Positions 22,556 through 34,055 of a DNA stretch of 64,000 nt are shown one piece after another. The translations under genes and the position numbers were made by a program. Within the stretch, counting starts at the first letter, position 1, and each line of letters opens with the position of its first letter. The DNA comes from Platanthera guangdongensis (lineage: Eukaryota > Streptophyta > Magnoliopsida > Asparagales > Orchidaceae). The notes below the pieces were generated by a model, which made no database searches, was not told the origin of the DNA, and saw only the letters and a list, made by a program, of their open reading frames with translations. The stretch lies in NCBI GenBank assembly GCA_039583875.1, contig CM077164.1, positions 69,347,628 to 69,411,627 of the forward strand, in the 5' to 3' direction.

Positions 22556-23095
22556 ACCTTTGTCTATCTGACTTTGAATTAATAAAAGAAAATTTAATTA
22601 ATGCCCCTATTATGATAGCTCCGGTGTGGGACCTTCCCTTTGAAATTATGTGCGGTGCGAGTAGTTTCGCGGTGGGAGTCATACTAGGACAACGAATATC
22701 TAAAAACTTCCATCCCATCAATTATGCAAGTAAAACACTAACATCGGCACAGGAGAATTATACCACAACCGAGAAGGAGCTCATAGCTGTCGTTTTCGCT
22801 TTTGATAAATTTTGTTCATATATCACGCTTTCCAAAATTATCGTTTTTACGGACCACTCGACCATCAAGTATCTTTCTTGCCAAGATGGATGCCAAACCG
22901 CGACTGATTCACTGGGTCTTACTCCTCCAGGAGTTTGACTTAGAAATCCTTGATAAGCGAGGTGCCGAGAATTTGGCCGCTGACCATCTCTCATGATTAT
23001 ATATCCCTTATATAGAAAAATTAGATGAAAAATCTTTTAATGATTTCTTCCCCGATGAGAAGCTGCTTTTAAATAACACATTCACTTCTCCTTGG
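22556..23095 (+). pseudogene. A RNase H, broken
   Basis: APVWDLPFEIMCGASSFAVG (the first catalytic Asp, present in B as CDAS, is Gly here), [30 protein letters not shown], then a frameshift near 22880 and LLQEFDLEI plus [12 protein letters not shown]. It ends with a tail leading to integrase. Loss of the Asp alone would abolish activity. Confidence 0.8.
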
Positions 23096-23119
23096 TTTGC
23101 ACACATTGCCGACTATTTA

Positions 23120-24373
23120 GTGGCTCGTGTTCTCCCGAAAGAGTTCTCCTCTCAACAAAAGAAGAAATTCTTTTCTGAGTTGAAGAACTATTTTTGGGAG
23201 GACCCGGATCTTTTCCGAGTCTGTTTGGACCACATGATTAGAAGATGTGTCTCTTTTGAAGAAGGATTAGATATTTTTAAACATTTGCATGAAGGACTGA
23301 ATGGTGGTCACTATCAAGCTGCTCGCAGCGCCCACAAAGTGTTGTGTGCGGATTTTTACTGGTGTAGCCTATTTAAAGACGTGCAAGCCTTTGGGAGTAG
23401 GTGTTATAGTTTCCAACGGTCGGGAAATATTTCCAAGAAAAATGAAATGCCGCAGAATTATTTCCTTGAGTGCGAAGTTTCCGACCTCTGGGGAATTGAT
23501 TTTGTTGGCCTCCTTCCTTCTAGCTTCGGGAATAAATATATTTTAGTTACTGTTGATTATGTTTCACGATGGGCTGAAGCACAAGCTCTTCCTACTAACG
23601 ACACCCGAGTCGTAATTACATTTTTGAAAAAATTATTTTCTCGATTCGGTGCGCCACGAGCCATCGTTAGCGATAGGGGTTCACATTTTTGCTACGTGCA
23701 GTTTTCAAAAATTCTTATTAAATTTGGTGTTACGCATAAGCTTTCAACTGCCTACCAACTCCAAACTAACGTACAAGTCGAAGTAGTGAATAGAGAGCTT
23801 AAAAGAATTTTAGAAAAGACTGTATCCACCTCTGGAAAAGACTGGTCAACCAAATTAGACGATGCTCTATGGGCCTACCGAACAGCGTACAAAATCGCCA
23901 TCGATTGTACGCCATATCGGTTGGTCTATGGAAAATCATGTCATTTACCCGTAGAATTAGAACACCGCGCTTTTTGGGCCTTAAGGTTTTTAAATTTCGA
24001 TCCTCACTCTGTCGGCGACCTTAGAAAATTTCAACGCAACGAGCTCGACGAATGGCGCTCTTACGCTTACGAAAATAACAAATTTTATAAAGAGCGTACG
24101 AAACATTTTCATGATAAACACTTAAGGCACCCAAAAACCTTCAAACTGGACGACCAAGTTCTTTTATATAACTCATGTTTACGTTTATTTCCTGGAAAGT
24201 TAAAATCACGATGGTCTGTGTCGTTTACTGTTAAAGAAGTTTTTCCGTATGGCACTGTTTTAATTTCTCACCCTGATAAGGGTGAGTTCAAAGTAAATGG
24301 GCAGTGTCTTAAACTTTATTTTTGTGGGGATGTCAGTCCAAACTGTATTAATTTTATTATGCATGAACTTTAA
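23120..24373 (+). CDS. A integrase, longest open piece of A
   Basis: 417 codons without a stop. Zinc-binding region: H near residue 61 in GGHYQAARSAHK, but the CxxC pair seen in B (CDSCQRSGN) is changed to SRCYSFQRSGN, losing one Cys. Core: D in WGIDFVG, D in IVSDRGSHF, E in VEVVNREL. The C-terminal part holds LFPGKLKSRW and [14 protein letters not shown], a GPY/F-like module with the Gly-Pro lost. There is no chromodomain. The frame is open, but the lost Cys and the dead upstream genes make it non-functional. It would join element DNA to the chromosome. Confidence 0.85.
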   Translation: MARVLPKEFSSQQKKKFFSELKNYFWEDPDLFRVCLDHMIRRCVSFEEGLDIFKHLHEGLNGGHYQAARSAHKVLCADFYWCSLFKDVQAFGSRCYSFQRSGNISKKNEMPQNYFLECEVSDLWGIDFVGLLPSSFGNKYILVTVDYVSRWAEAQALPTNDTRVVITFLKKLFSRFGAPRAIVSDRGSHFCYVQFSKILIKFGVTHKLSTAYQLQTNVQVEVVNRELKRILEKTVSTSGKDWSTKLDDALWAYRTAYKIAIDCTPYRLVYGKSCHLPVELEHRAFWALRFLNFDPHSVGDLRKFQRNELDEWRSYAYENNKFYKERTKHFHDKHLRHPKTFKLDDQVLLYNSCLRLFPGKLKSRWSVSFTVKEVFPYGTVLISHPDKGEFKVNGQCLKLYFCGDVSPNCINFIMHEL

Positions 24374-24739
24374 ACTAACTTAAGACTTTTTATTTCTGTT
24401 TAAAACTTTAATTATTATTTTGGACAATAATCTTTTGGACAATATTATTTTGTTGCGTTGAGCTCAAATGACGTTTTAAACAAAGGGCGCTCTTGGGAGG
24501 CAACCCAAGTTATTTTTTTCATTTTCTTTATTTGACACATTTTGCCCCAGACGGCTCCAACAAGATGAAGCTTCTACGATTGCCTGTTCCAACGCTGCTG
24601 AATCCATCACGAAGTCCAAAGAATACATTTAATGAAGATCCAGAATGCTAGCATGGGGGAGCGGCATCAATCAACATTCGCGGCGCAGAAATCCGGCAAA
24701 GTACCTGTTTTTCAATTATGTACTTTTATTTATGTTTTA

Positions 24740-24778
<39 letters not shown>

Positions 24779-26330
24779 CCATCCTTTCTCCATTAAGGAC
24801 AATGTCTACTTTAAGCTGGGGGAAGGATTTCCTCCTCTTGTATTTATTTTTGTTTCCTTTACAAATCAAAAAAAAAATTATTTATCTTAAAAATACAAAA
24901 AAAGAGAATATCTCAAAAATCCAAAAAAGAGAATATTTCAAAATAAAAAAAATTATATATATGTTATTTAGTTTAAACTGCTTTAGGTATTTCAATAGTA
25001 CCCCCTGTTTTTATTTTGTTTTTGTCAAAATTCCATATAAATAACTTAGCCAATTATATTTTTTCTAATCAATCTTTCTAATTATGTTTCACAAGTAAAA
25101 TGTTGGTCTTGCTGTGTTTCTAATTCGCGGTAGCATGTTAATGTGAAACATTTTTTTCTAAAACTCGCATTTTTATTATGGTTTTTGTTTTTTTATTTTC
25201 TTTACTTTCTCAAAACAATTTCATCCACTATTTTTCTTTTTGTTTTTTTGATAATTTTTCTAATGTCAACTTTTGATTGACGTAGTAGATATGAACGATC
25301 CAAGGCGCCCATTATTTCTATTTTCAAGATAATTTCATTAGTGTTTTTTCATTATCTAGGACTTGCATTTTTGAAATTTTTCAAAACTATAATCTAGATA
25401 AATTTAGAAGCATGAAAATGATTTATGCCATTTTTATTTTTGTTGGAGCCTTCTTACCAAACTAATAAAAAATTCCCTAGTAACCCGCTTTTGAGCCTTT
25501 TTCCTTTTTCAATTGTTTAGCTCCACTTATCATCTCATTTTTCACCAAAACTAACATATTCCAACCTATCTAATCACACTAACCTTTTTGAGTTTCTTCA
25601 AAAAATTTCATGATTATGATAGGGTTATTTTTGTGATATATTTGGAGAATTATGTTTGAAAAACGTACGCTCAAAAGATGTATTTACTCTTGTTTGGCCA
25701 ATTTCAAATTAAAAAGAAAATTATCTCTAGCCTTTATTTTGTTTTTTGAAAAAAAGAAGAAAAAAAGAAAAAGAGAAAAAAGGAAAACAAAATGAAAAAG
25801 AAAAATAGTTTATTTATGATAAAAAAAAATTTGGAACTTTTATTTTTGTTTAGTGTGATTTTAAGCCTTCATGTTTATCTTTGAATGCCATTCCTAATTT
25901 TATGCCTAAACAAAATGTTTCAGTCCTAATAAATCCTTTTGATTCATGCTTTTAAATTTTATTTATTAGCTAAGTAAAGAAGAAAAGTAAAATAGTATAG
26001 TTTTGAATTTAAATTTAGATTTTTATTATTTAGTTGATATAGTTATAATTTGTCCCTTGGATCTAGTAACAACTCAAAGCAGTTTTTCATTTTGTTGCTC
26101 TGCTTGAATTTATTTAAAAACAAAAATCGTTAAAATTTTTGATGATTTATTTTCGTTAGTAAAATTTATAAATTGTAAACCATATTTAAATAACTATTTT
26201 AGATTTATGTTTCACCTTCTCCCTATTTAGAATTTTGAATGGTACTTGTTTTAGCTTAATTAAAATTTTCCTGATTATTCACTTTTATGTTAGCTAGTTT
26301 TATATCTTTGCTTGGGGACAAGCAAAGTTT
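24374..26330 (+). other. A 3' untranslated region with conserved motifs
   Basis: About 2 kb, AT-rich, no gene seen. Near 24480-24512 is AACAAAGGGCGCTCTTGGG followed by AGGCAACCCAAG, which can fold (CTTGGG/CCCAAG). At 24742-24774 is a TC microsatellite. At 24796-24826 is GGACAATGTCTACTTTAAGC with GGGGGAAGG, an internal PPT-like site. At 25750-25805 is an A/G tract. B carries the first and third motifs at the matching places on its own strand. Confidence 0.65.
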
Positions 26331-26345
26331 AAGCTTGGGGGAATT
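26331..26345 (+). other. A polypurine tract
   Basis: AAGCTTGGGGGAATT directly before the LTR start TGATAGTAC, preceded by CTTGGGGACAAGCAAAG, a typical Tat-like context. Confidence 0.85.
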
Positions 26346-27602
26346 TGATAGTACATTTTGTAGCCTAAACTATTAGGGTATGTTTAGGTTTTTTATGTAG
26401 AAATCATGTGTTGTAAGCTTATATATTGACCTCCTTTTGTATATTTTGTTGCCACTAATGTTTTCTTTTCTTTTTGCAAGTTTTCTCAAATTTTGACAAA
26501 AGTGACCTTACACGCCCCACTTACACGCCCTCTTTGGGCGTGTCATTGGGTGTGTAACCCGATCCCGAGGAAGCTTGCTTCCTAGAGCCCAAATCCTGAG
26601 CAAAACCTCTGACACACCCCCTGACATGCCCTCCATAGGCATGTCACGGGGTGTGTCACGGGCCGTGTCGCTCTCTTCCCGAAGCTTGCTGCCGTATTTA
26701 AAGAGTTCCCGTCACGACACGTCAATAGTATGGACACCCCCCCCACACACACACACACACGGGAGTGTCCACTGGCGTGTTCCACGATTTCCGACATTTG
26801 ATGGATTTCCGACCGACGATTGAAGCTTGACGTGCCTGACACGCCCCACCCCCCTACACGGGCGTGGCCTTGGGCATGTCCACCGACGTACAAGTGAACA
26901 AACCAATTCCGTCATATTTCACCTCCTGAAATCTTCCCCGTACATGTCACGCCCCCTGACACGCCCTACCCGGGCGTGATAGGGTGGCGTGACCAACCCG
27001 TAAAATTTTTTTTATAAATTCACCACCTCCCCCTTATGTCCAGCATAATTTTGGAGTGAGAGGGGAGTTGCTGCCCTTTTGATTACTTGTTTTTTTATGC
27101 TTCTCCTCTCCCTTTTCTCATTTTAAGCTTTAAATCCTAACTTTGTTTACTCATATTGTAATTGTTTTTGTAGCTTTCTCTAGTAGCTTAATGTTAATGC
27201 TAGCTTAGTCTTTATTTCATTGCACCTGTAAGCTTTTATTTCGAGTTATAAGCTCCTTGTTTGACTTAATAAAAAGTTTGTTTACTCTTACTTGTTTCTA
27301 CTTTGTTTTCTTAATGCATTTCTACTCATCTCTCTTCCTCCACTTCACCATGAGTAACTAATCCTCCTTATACTCGATCTTAATGATCTGAGGTTCGATT
27401 TGATTAAGTTATGATGCTCTAGTTCGCCCTATCTTTGTAAGGCTTAGACTTTTGATTTACTTTTGAAAAATCATGTTTGGAGTTATATTATCGATATATA
27501 ATTTCCATATTTGTTCTCATTCTTATCTAGCTGAGAGGCTCGTAGTTTGAGTTGAACACTCAGGAGTAAAGAGAGTTGCACGCACCCCTTGAGAGAGGCA
27601 GA
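26346..27602 (+). repeat. A 3' LTR, truncated
   Basis: Matches 16848-18070 with the array at 26500-26995 and a TATA box at 27013-27021. The match ends at GAGAGAGGCAGA near 27602. The last ~530 bp present in the 5' LTR are missing and copia gag sequence (E) follows directly. Confidence 0.85.
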
Positions 27603-28437
27603 ACAATTTGGTTAACTACAGGATGAACAGTAGGAAGAGGGGCAGCAGCCTTCTTCAAATTCTTTTCAGCAAGGATCTGACTGAAGGTAAGTCTTTTTGC
27701 TGGCTTGTTTTGCCTGCTCTGAGTGCCAGCAGCAGCAAATTTCTTTTCAGAAAGTATGCTTTTGATAGCATCAGATACAGCCAAATCAGGCATGCTGGAG
27801 GACTGACCTTTTGTCTGATTCTGTACAGAATGGTTCTGAACCTTTGTTGTAGCCACATTCTTGAGAGAGGGGGCTGAAGTACCAAAGACAAATGGTCCAT
27901 GATGGTCCATTTGAATTTCTTCATGAGCAGCCATAAAGGCACTCACTTTACTATACCTTTCACCCTAGCTGTGAACATCTTTGTTCACACCAGTGGATCT
28001 GTCATTCATCAAGTGACCAAAGATGCTTTCTTGGTCATACCTATTTGAAGGCCACTGAACTTTCCTAAAAGATTTGGAGTCATGGTAGTAAGAGGTTGAG
28101 CTGGAGCTGGAGCTTTGCCATTCCCTTTGGAAGGAGCAAAACTTGTGCTTCCCTAGAATCCTAACCCCTTCTTACACTTCTGAGAGGAGGAGTCTATCAA
28201 GGGAAACACTATTTTGGGCTTAGAAAAACTAGCCACAATTCTTTTCTCCATCCCTAGCCTCTCTTCAAGATACCTGATGAGGCTATTCTTGTGCTTGATG
28301 GAGCCTATTTGGTTGTCATTCAAGACCCTAAGTTGGCTAAGTTCCATGTCCTTCTGATCTTGCAAAGATGCTGCTTCAGTAAGTTTGGAAGTACCCTGCT
28401 ATAGAGATGAAATCACCACAGCTTGCTTCTTAGACAA
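27603..28437 (-). pseudogene. E gag C-terminal part, broken
   Basis: On the - strand: SKKQAVVISS next to the F insertion, then a coiled-coil-like piece (28365-28153: NSLIRYLEERLGMEKRIVASF, aligned with the J segment LEELLAAERKIVQSFSMPK), then 27946-27603 with EEIQMDHHGPFVFG (compare EEIHIGSYGPFSRG in J). It ends in the fusion with the A LTR, so the last 14 codons of the open frame come from the LTR. Confidence 0.75.
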
Positions 28438-31134
28438 TGTCACAACCCACATTTTCTCCGTATTCAAAAATACATCAGAGTAGAGAAAATATGCGTCATG
28501 ATGCCACATCGTGCAGGGGACAACTGCAGAAGCTTAGGCGGCTCGTCCTCACATTTACTTCATGTAAAAGATTTATGAAATAAAGTTAAAAACAATACAT
28601 ATAAGTTATTAGAGTTACTGACCGCGTCCCTTGGTCGGGTGGATCACTAATCCATAGATGAGAAAATATATATGTTTTATGCGGCGGAAAACACTTAGTT
28701 GATTCATTTATTGTCCTATATGAGAATGAAGGTCTAGCATATTATAATGAAGATGTGACTTCTACATTTAATATATATATAAGACTTTTATAACGCTTAA
28801 AAGTAACATCCTAACATAAATCCTTCCCAGAGAGCAAGTATAAACAGGTAAAAAGTAACAGCAGTAAAAGCAGCAAGTTGTCTATCACAGAAAAAGTTCA
28901 AGACTATGGGCATCAACAACTGACACGAACTCATAGTAAAATTTGACAAGTCTAAACAAAGACAACTACCTCAAAGCTCTGAGGTGGAATCAAATGGCCG
29001 CAGTAACCCGCAGCACCAGAAGCATAAAACGGTCAGCTAAACCTGCTACTACTCTGATCTTGAGGCATTCAAAAGAATAACAGCTCAGAAGCAAGTTACA
29101 AATGATGCAAAGTGTAAAGGCAGACCAAACAAACCTCAAAGTGAAGGAAATCTATTAAACGACTGCAATAAAAGGTCAGCAGCAGAGTAAAAGTAAGCAA
29201 ACAGTAAATCTAGTATAGCAGGAAAGGCTAATCACATCAATAGGAAGAACAGAGTACCAAACATCAGAAGTTCAAACTTTCATCTTTCATTAATATTCAT
29301 GTTATTCATCAATAAAAAAAAAGGAGACTGATCAGCTCAACAATAAAGAGTACTGTGCCAGGGAAAAAGGTACACAACGCACACAAACCCAGCCAACAGG
29401 TACCATGCCGAGAGAGAAACCCCAACACGCACAGACCAAGCTAAGGTAATGTGTCGTGGATGAAAGTTCACAACACATACAGACTCAACCATAAGGCACT
29501 ATGCCGAGGGAGAAACCCCAACGCGCACAGTCCATCTGTGTTTCTTTAGTTACAAAATTATACAAGCAAAGTTCCTTTTATTCATCACGGACTCAGGGTT
29601 AACCAACAAAGTGGACTGCATAAGAACATTTCAAGGGTCAAATAAAGTGTAGTATAAACAAAACAATGAGACGCACAAGGTGTCGCAACGATCTACATGA
29701 CTCGATAGATAAAGTGGCAGGGCAACCAAATTTGATTACCATGTCTACAGAACAAGAATTGGGGGTAACGGTTCAATGAATTAACTTAGAAATTTAAAGA
29801 CAAGTCACAATCCAAAGAATAATACTTAGAATTTGTCAGACAAGTTTCAATGAATTAGAACGACAAGTTTCAATGAAATTTAGAGATACGTTTCAACGAA
29901 ATATAAACATGAAAACTCAATGAAATCTGGCCAAATAAAGAGGAATGGAGCAAGAGAGAGGGCAAGAACAACACTTGCCTCGTTTTCTACTCACATTATG
30001 GATCTAGCCAAAAGAAGACGCGGGGAAGCGGAATCTACAAGATCAAGGCCGAGAGAGAGGTTAGGGCCGAAAACCCTAACGAAAAACATCCACGAAATGA
30101 GAAATACTTACCACGAACGTGAAGATCTCGGCAAGATCTTTTCGGATCTATGCTCGGTTTGCGATTCCGAGCATCGTAGCTCCAACGGCGGTGATCCGAA
30201 GCTTCACGAATTTAGAACCCTCGCTGTCACTCTCGCTCTCTAGTTCAGTCAAAACTTGAGAAAGAAGATGTAGTTGTAGATTTCGTCGAGACAAACAAAT
30301 TTCATGTTAACCATTTTTCATACGACATCGTTTTGACCCTCAAAACGGTGCCCGAACATAGACTGGAATGGAATTCTCGAGAAGGGCTGCAGACTACTCG
30401 AGGACAGGTCTAGGAGTACTCGAGAAGAGGAAAACATGCACTCGACAACAAAAAAAATTTACGCGAGAAGATGAAGCCGTACTCAAGAACAGGAAATGAT
30501 TTTTCTCGAGAAGATTAAATAGTACTCGAGAACAAGAAAGGATTTTCTCAAGAAGATAAAGCAGTACTCGAGAATACAATTGCATGAACAGTAAGTTTTA
30601 CTAATATTTCCAAAAAATCAAACTATAGAGATGAATAGTACATGGAATTTTTGAATAGTGCTTTAATATTAAAATAATCATATTTATATAATTTTGAATA
30701 ATGAAACACGAGTTCAAAACGGAGTCTCAAACGCGCGCTAAATTAAACGAAACTCACACCGTAGGCGAACACTGACGCTACGAACTCAACGACGAAGTCG
30801 GAACCAAAATCTGATGAGCCGTTCTTGAGATATAAATTTTCAAAGTCTATGGAGAACATAAATTTTACAAAACTTCAGAAATTCGTCGAGGCTTGATTAT
30901 CGCTCGGATCGCGACGAAACTTGACGAGCATGTCAAAAATTAATTAATTCAATTTCCCAATGAGATATTTTCCATTTTCGACAAGGATTCACGAATTTGG
31001 CCGACTCGACCGAACAGGCATGAAAACGAACTAATGACAACACACCGTCAACTCCACGTTAACGTAACGCCCCTTACGTCATTATGACGTCAACAAAAGG
31101 ATTAAATAATTGCCGGAAAATCAGGGATGATACA
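28438..31134 (+). repeat. Element F: solo LTR inside E gag
   Basis: 2697 bp with TGTCACAACCC...GATGATACA ends and no internal domain. Flanks are GACAA (28433-28437) and GATAA (31135-31139), a TSD with one difference. Removing F and one TSD copy joins the E gag frame as KCKK-LS-KKQAVV. The two ends are similar inverted (TGTCACAACCCACATTTTC and, on the other strand, TGTATCATCCCTGATTTTC), as in the LTRs of C and D, so it may come from a chromovirus. Orientation is uncertain. Open stretches such as 29920-30243 resemble no protein. Confidence 0.82.
30370..30585. repeat. Array of TACTCGAGAA words in solo LTR F
   Basis: About ten copies of [AT][AC]TCGAGAA or close variants, roughly 20-30 bp apart. 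The perfect palindrome is TTCTCGAGAA. Same design as the arrays in other LTRs but with its own word. Confidence 0.75.
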
Positions 31135-31139
31135 GATAA

Positions 31140-32684
31140 CTTCTTGCACTTTTTGAAGGCATCCAGAAGTTCTCCATACCTGTCAATTAATTTGTTGACA
31201 ACACCTTATGATTCAGAATCATCTTCACCACTGGGTGAATATGTTTTGTAGAAGGACTAGTCACACATCCAGACTTAGAAGAAGAGTTTGATTGAGATTT
31301 TACCTTCCTTTGACCAGGATGCTCCTGTGTAGTTTCCTCATCACTCATTGCCATCTGCCCATAAGAGCTTTAGGAATCTTCTTCAACTTCTTCATCCACC
31401 TCTGAATCATTGTCTGATGTGATAGAGGTTCCCTGATACTAATCCTGGCAGCAGCATAGTCTTTACAGCTATCTGTTCAGTAGCAGCACCAACTAGACCA
31501 ATATAGGCTTCTTCTTCCTCAAACTCAGATGAAGATGAGTCTGTCCAGCTGTTCTCTTTCTTAGAAACAAAGGACTTCTCCTTCTTTCCCTTACGCTGGT
31601 GTTGTTTCTTCTCAGCAGCTTCCTCTCTCTTCACTGGGCAGTCAGCCATCACATGCCCAGGTTTGCTACAGGAGTAGCAAATAACCTTAGAAGATTTATA
31701 TTTACTGGATTTAGAATCATACATGTTATCCTTGGAATGATTCCTCCTGTGATGAGATGGGTGGAGGTCTGTTCTTCTAATGCTTCTTCATCAGCTTTTG
31801 AAAGTTTCAGGAGAAGGCAGCAAAGTCCTCATCTAACATGATGTTATCTGATGCATCTAACTCTGAGCTCTCTGAATCAGTTGGTCTTCTTAGAGGAGAG
31901 GGAATCCTCTCTTTGCTCTTCCTAATGTTTTCTGTCTTGAATGCCAAGGACTTCTCCTTTGCATGGGATCTGCTGGTGGCCTTCTCCTCTTTCCCGGCAA
32001 CTAGCTGCATCTCATAGGAGAGCAGTCTTCCAAATAATGTTTGGGGAGGAGTCTCAGCAAGCTTGGCCACCTCTCTTATGGCATAAATCTTAGTATCTCG
32101 ATCTTTAGTGAGAGATCTGAGGAACATGTCATTTATTTCATAATGACTGAAGACCCTCCCATAGGTCCTCAGCTCATTAATGATCCTGAAAAATCTTTCA
32201 TAGCAGGTTGCTATGTTCTCTTTCAGGGATTGCATGAAAGCTTCATACTATTTGTTGACCAGGGACTTTCTATCATCTATTACCTCTTCAGTACCCTCCA
32301 TGTAGACCACTAGGTACCACACATCTCTTTGGAGGTCTGACAGTGGACCAAGTTCTGAAAGGTAGAATCATCAATGGCACAGACTATGATATTCTGGGCT
32401 CTCTTATCCAATGCAGCCAACATGACCTCATCCTTGGTCACTTCTGAATAAGTCTTGGAAGTATGTACATTGACATCTAGAACTGAGACCTTCATAGGGA
32501 TGAAGGGTCCTTCTCTCATAGTCACCAAGATTCTAGGGTCAGAGGCTTCCATGAACAGTCTTACCCACTCTTTAAATATTCCAAAATACTCCTTCCTGCA
32601 GATGGGCAATTTGATGGAACCAAGCTCCTTATGGTTCTCTCTAGAGCCAATAAGGTCATATTTGTAGCTACCCTTGGAGATCAC
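31140..32684 (-). pseudogene. E gag N-terminal and central part, broken
   Basis: Capsid pieces: 32684-32310 (CRKEYFGIFKEWVRLFMEAS, aligned with FPIWKERIRFYMEAVDPR of J), 32235-31807 (INELRTYGRVFSHYEINDMF) and 31724-31407 with the zinc knuckle CYSCSKPGHVMADC and a SSSEFEEEEAYIGLVG tail. Frameshifts separate the pieces (near 32300 and 31770). 31406-31140 continues as a weak helical linker up to solo LTR F. Confidence 0.8.
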
Positions 32685-32717
32685 TCAGATTATTAAATTC
32701 ATTTTTGATCAAACTAC

Positions 32718-32728
32718 CTCTGATACCA
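32718..32728 (-). other. E primer binding site, initiator tRNA-Met
   Basis: TGGTATCAGAG on the - strand, two bases inside the LTR, identical to that of J. Confidence 0.9.
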
Positions 32729-33850
32729 CTTGAAAGTCTTTGTTTTCAAGATAGCTTGCAACGTAGAGGGGGGTGAATAGGTTAATTGACGTCTTGTGAC
32801 TTTCTTTCATTTCTTCTTTAGTAACTTAATATGTTTGAAGTTATTTAGTTTTCAAGAACCTGCAAAAAGGAAACAACACAGAAAAACACACACAGATATT
32901 ATAGTGGTTCCTTAGATTAGGGGTACATCCACTCTCCTCCCACCTTTCTAACTTTCAGTTAGACAATGTACTTCTCCAAATCTAAGCTCAAATAGCTTAC
33001 ACCATGATCCCGCGGGACCACTCAGTCTCCTATAAGACCTATAACTCAAATACAAGGCCCTAAAACTCAGTGATCAACAGATCACCTACCTCAGGTTGTT
33101 AAGCCCTATAACTCAGGTTGGGAGGATAACGCTACCTCAGATCAACAAGGGATCCTACCTCAGAGAGAATGACTCTCCTACCTCAAGCTGTTAAGCCCTA
33201 CAACCCAAATCCAAAAGATCTTACAGCTCATGTAGAAGTGCCCTACAACTCAATGAGAATGACTCACCTAACTCATGTTATTAAGCCCTACAGCTCAGTA
33301 ATCAAAAGATAACCTACCTCAGATCCAAACTGGATCCTACACTCAAAGAGTAAAACTCTCCTATAGCTCAGGCAAATTTGCCCAATCTCAGGCCAAAGGC
33401 CCTACAGCTCAGATCTAAAAGGATCCTATAGAAGAATAGTGGTTTAATAAATTTGACACAGAGAAATTTCTCTATGTCCACAACTAGGGCTGAGTTATGT
33501 CAGCTCTATCTTTCTTCACAGCAACAGGAAGAAATTTTTGCCTCTGCAGGAAGAATCTTAGAATAAAAATTCTGAACTTGCTGAAGAAGATGGAAAAAAA
33601 AGGCTAGGTCTTGAGATCTTCAATCAACTAACTGAACCCACAGAAGACTGATGGCACTCCTTTCTTTTTTATCAGAAGTCTTTCTGATCTTGTTGTACCA
33701 GAACAAAAGTGCAATAGCTAACTGAACTTTTAGTTATGCTGGAAGGCTTCATGCTTTTTCTCGGCAATAATGACGAGGAAGAAGAAGTCCAGCCGCTCTT
33801 TTACATTTTGGATAAAATCGTAAAAGTTGAGTTCAACATCTAAAGCTGAC

Positions 33851-33860
33851 CCTTTATATA
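33851..33860 (-). promoter_or_regulatory. E LTR TATA box
   Basis: TATATAAAGG on the - strand, about 200 bp downstream (in transcript direction) of the dyad array. Confidence 0.55.
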
Positions 33861-34055
33861 TTTCGCCGATTAACGGCTCCAGGATGCAGTAGGGACCACC
33901 TGCAGCAGATAGCTGCATCTTGCTTTGACGAAATAAGTTGTACAATAGAGTTCCGGCAACATTTATCGTGTTCTGTAGCTTTCCCGCACTTAATTTGAAC
34001 TCTATTGACTTTGCTGACATCACCATCTATAGACTTAGCCAAAATAAAACATCAG

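Larger units (their letters stand above)
16848..27602 (+). mobile_element. Element A: decayed Athila/Tat-like Ty3/gypsy element, right end lost
   Basis: 5' LTR 16848-18604, tRNA-Asp-type primer site, gag, protease, RT, RNase H and integrase in gypsy order, a long 3' untranslated region, PPT, then a second LTR from 26346 that stops at 27602. The domain sequences match B best, so both belong to the Athila/Tat side of Ty3/gypsy. All genes have stops, and pol also has frameshifts. No TSD can be shown: the left flank is CTCTC (16843-16847), and the true right flank is lost. Confidence 0.9.

Noticed and set aside
29920..30243. Open frame in solo LTR F (107 codons)
   Set aside because: No recognised domain. 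Position and composition fit chance within a GC-richer part of the LTR.
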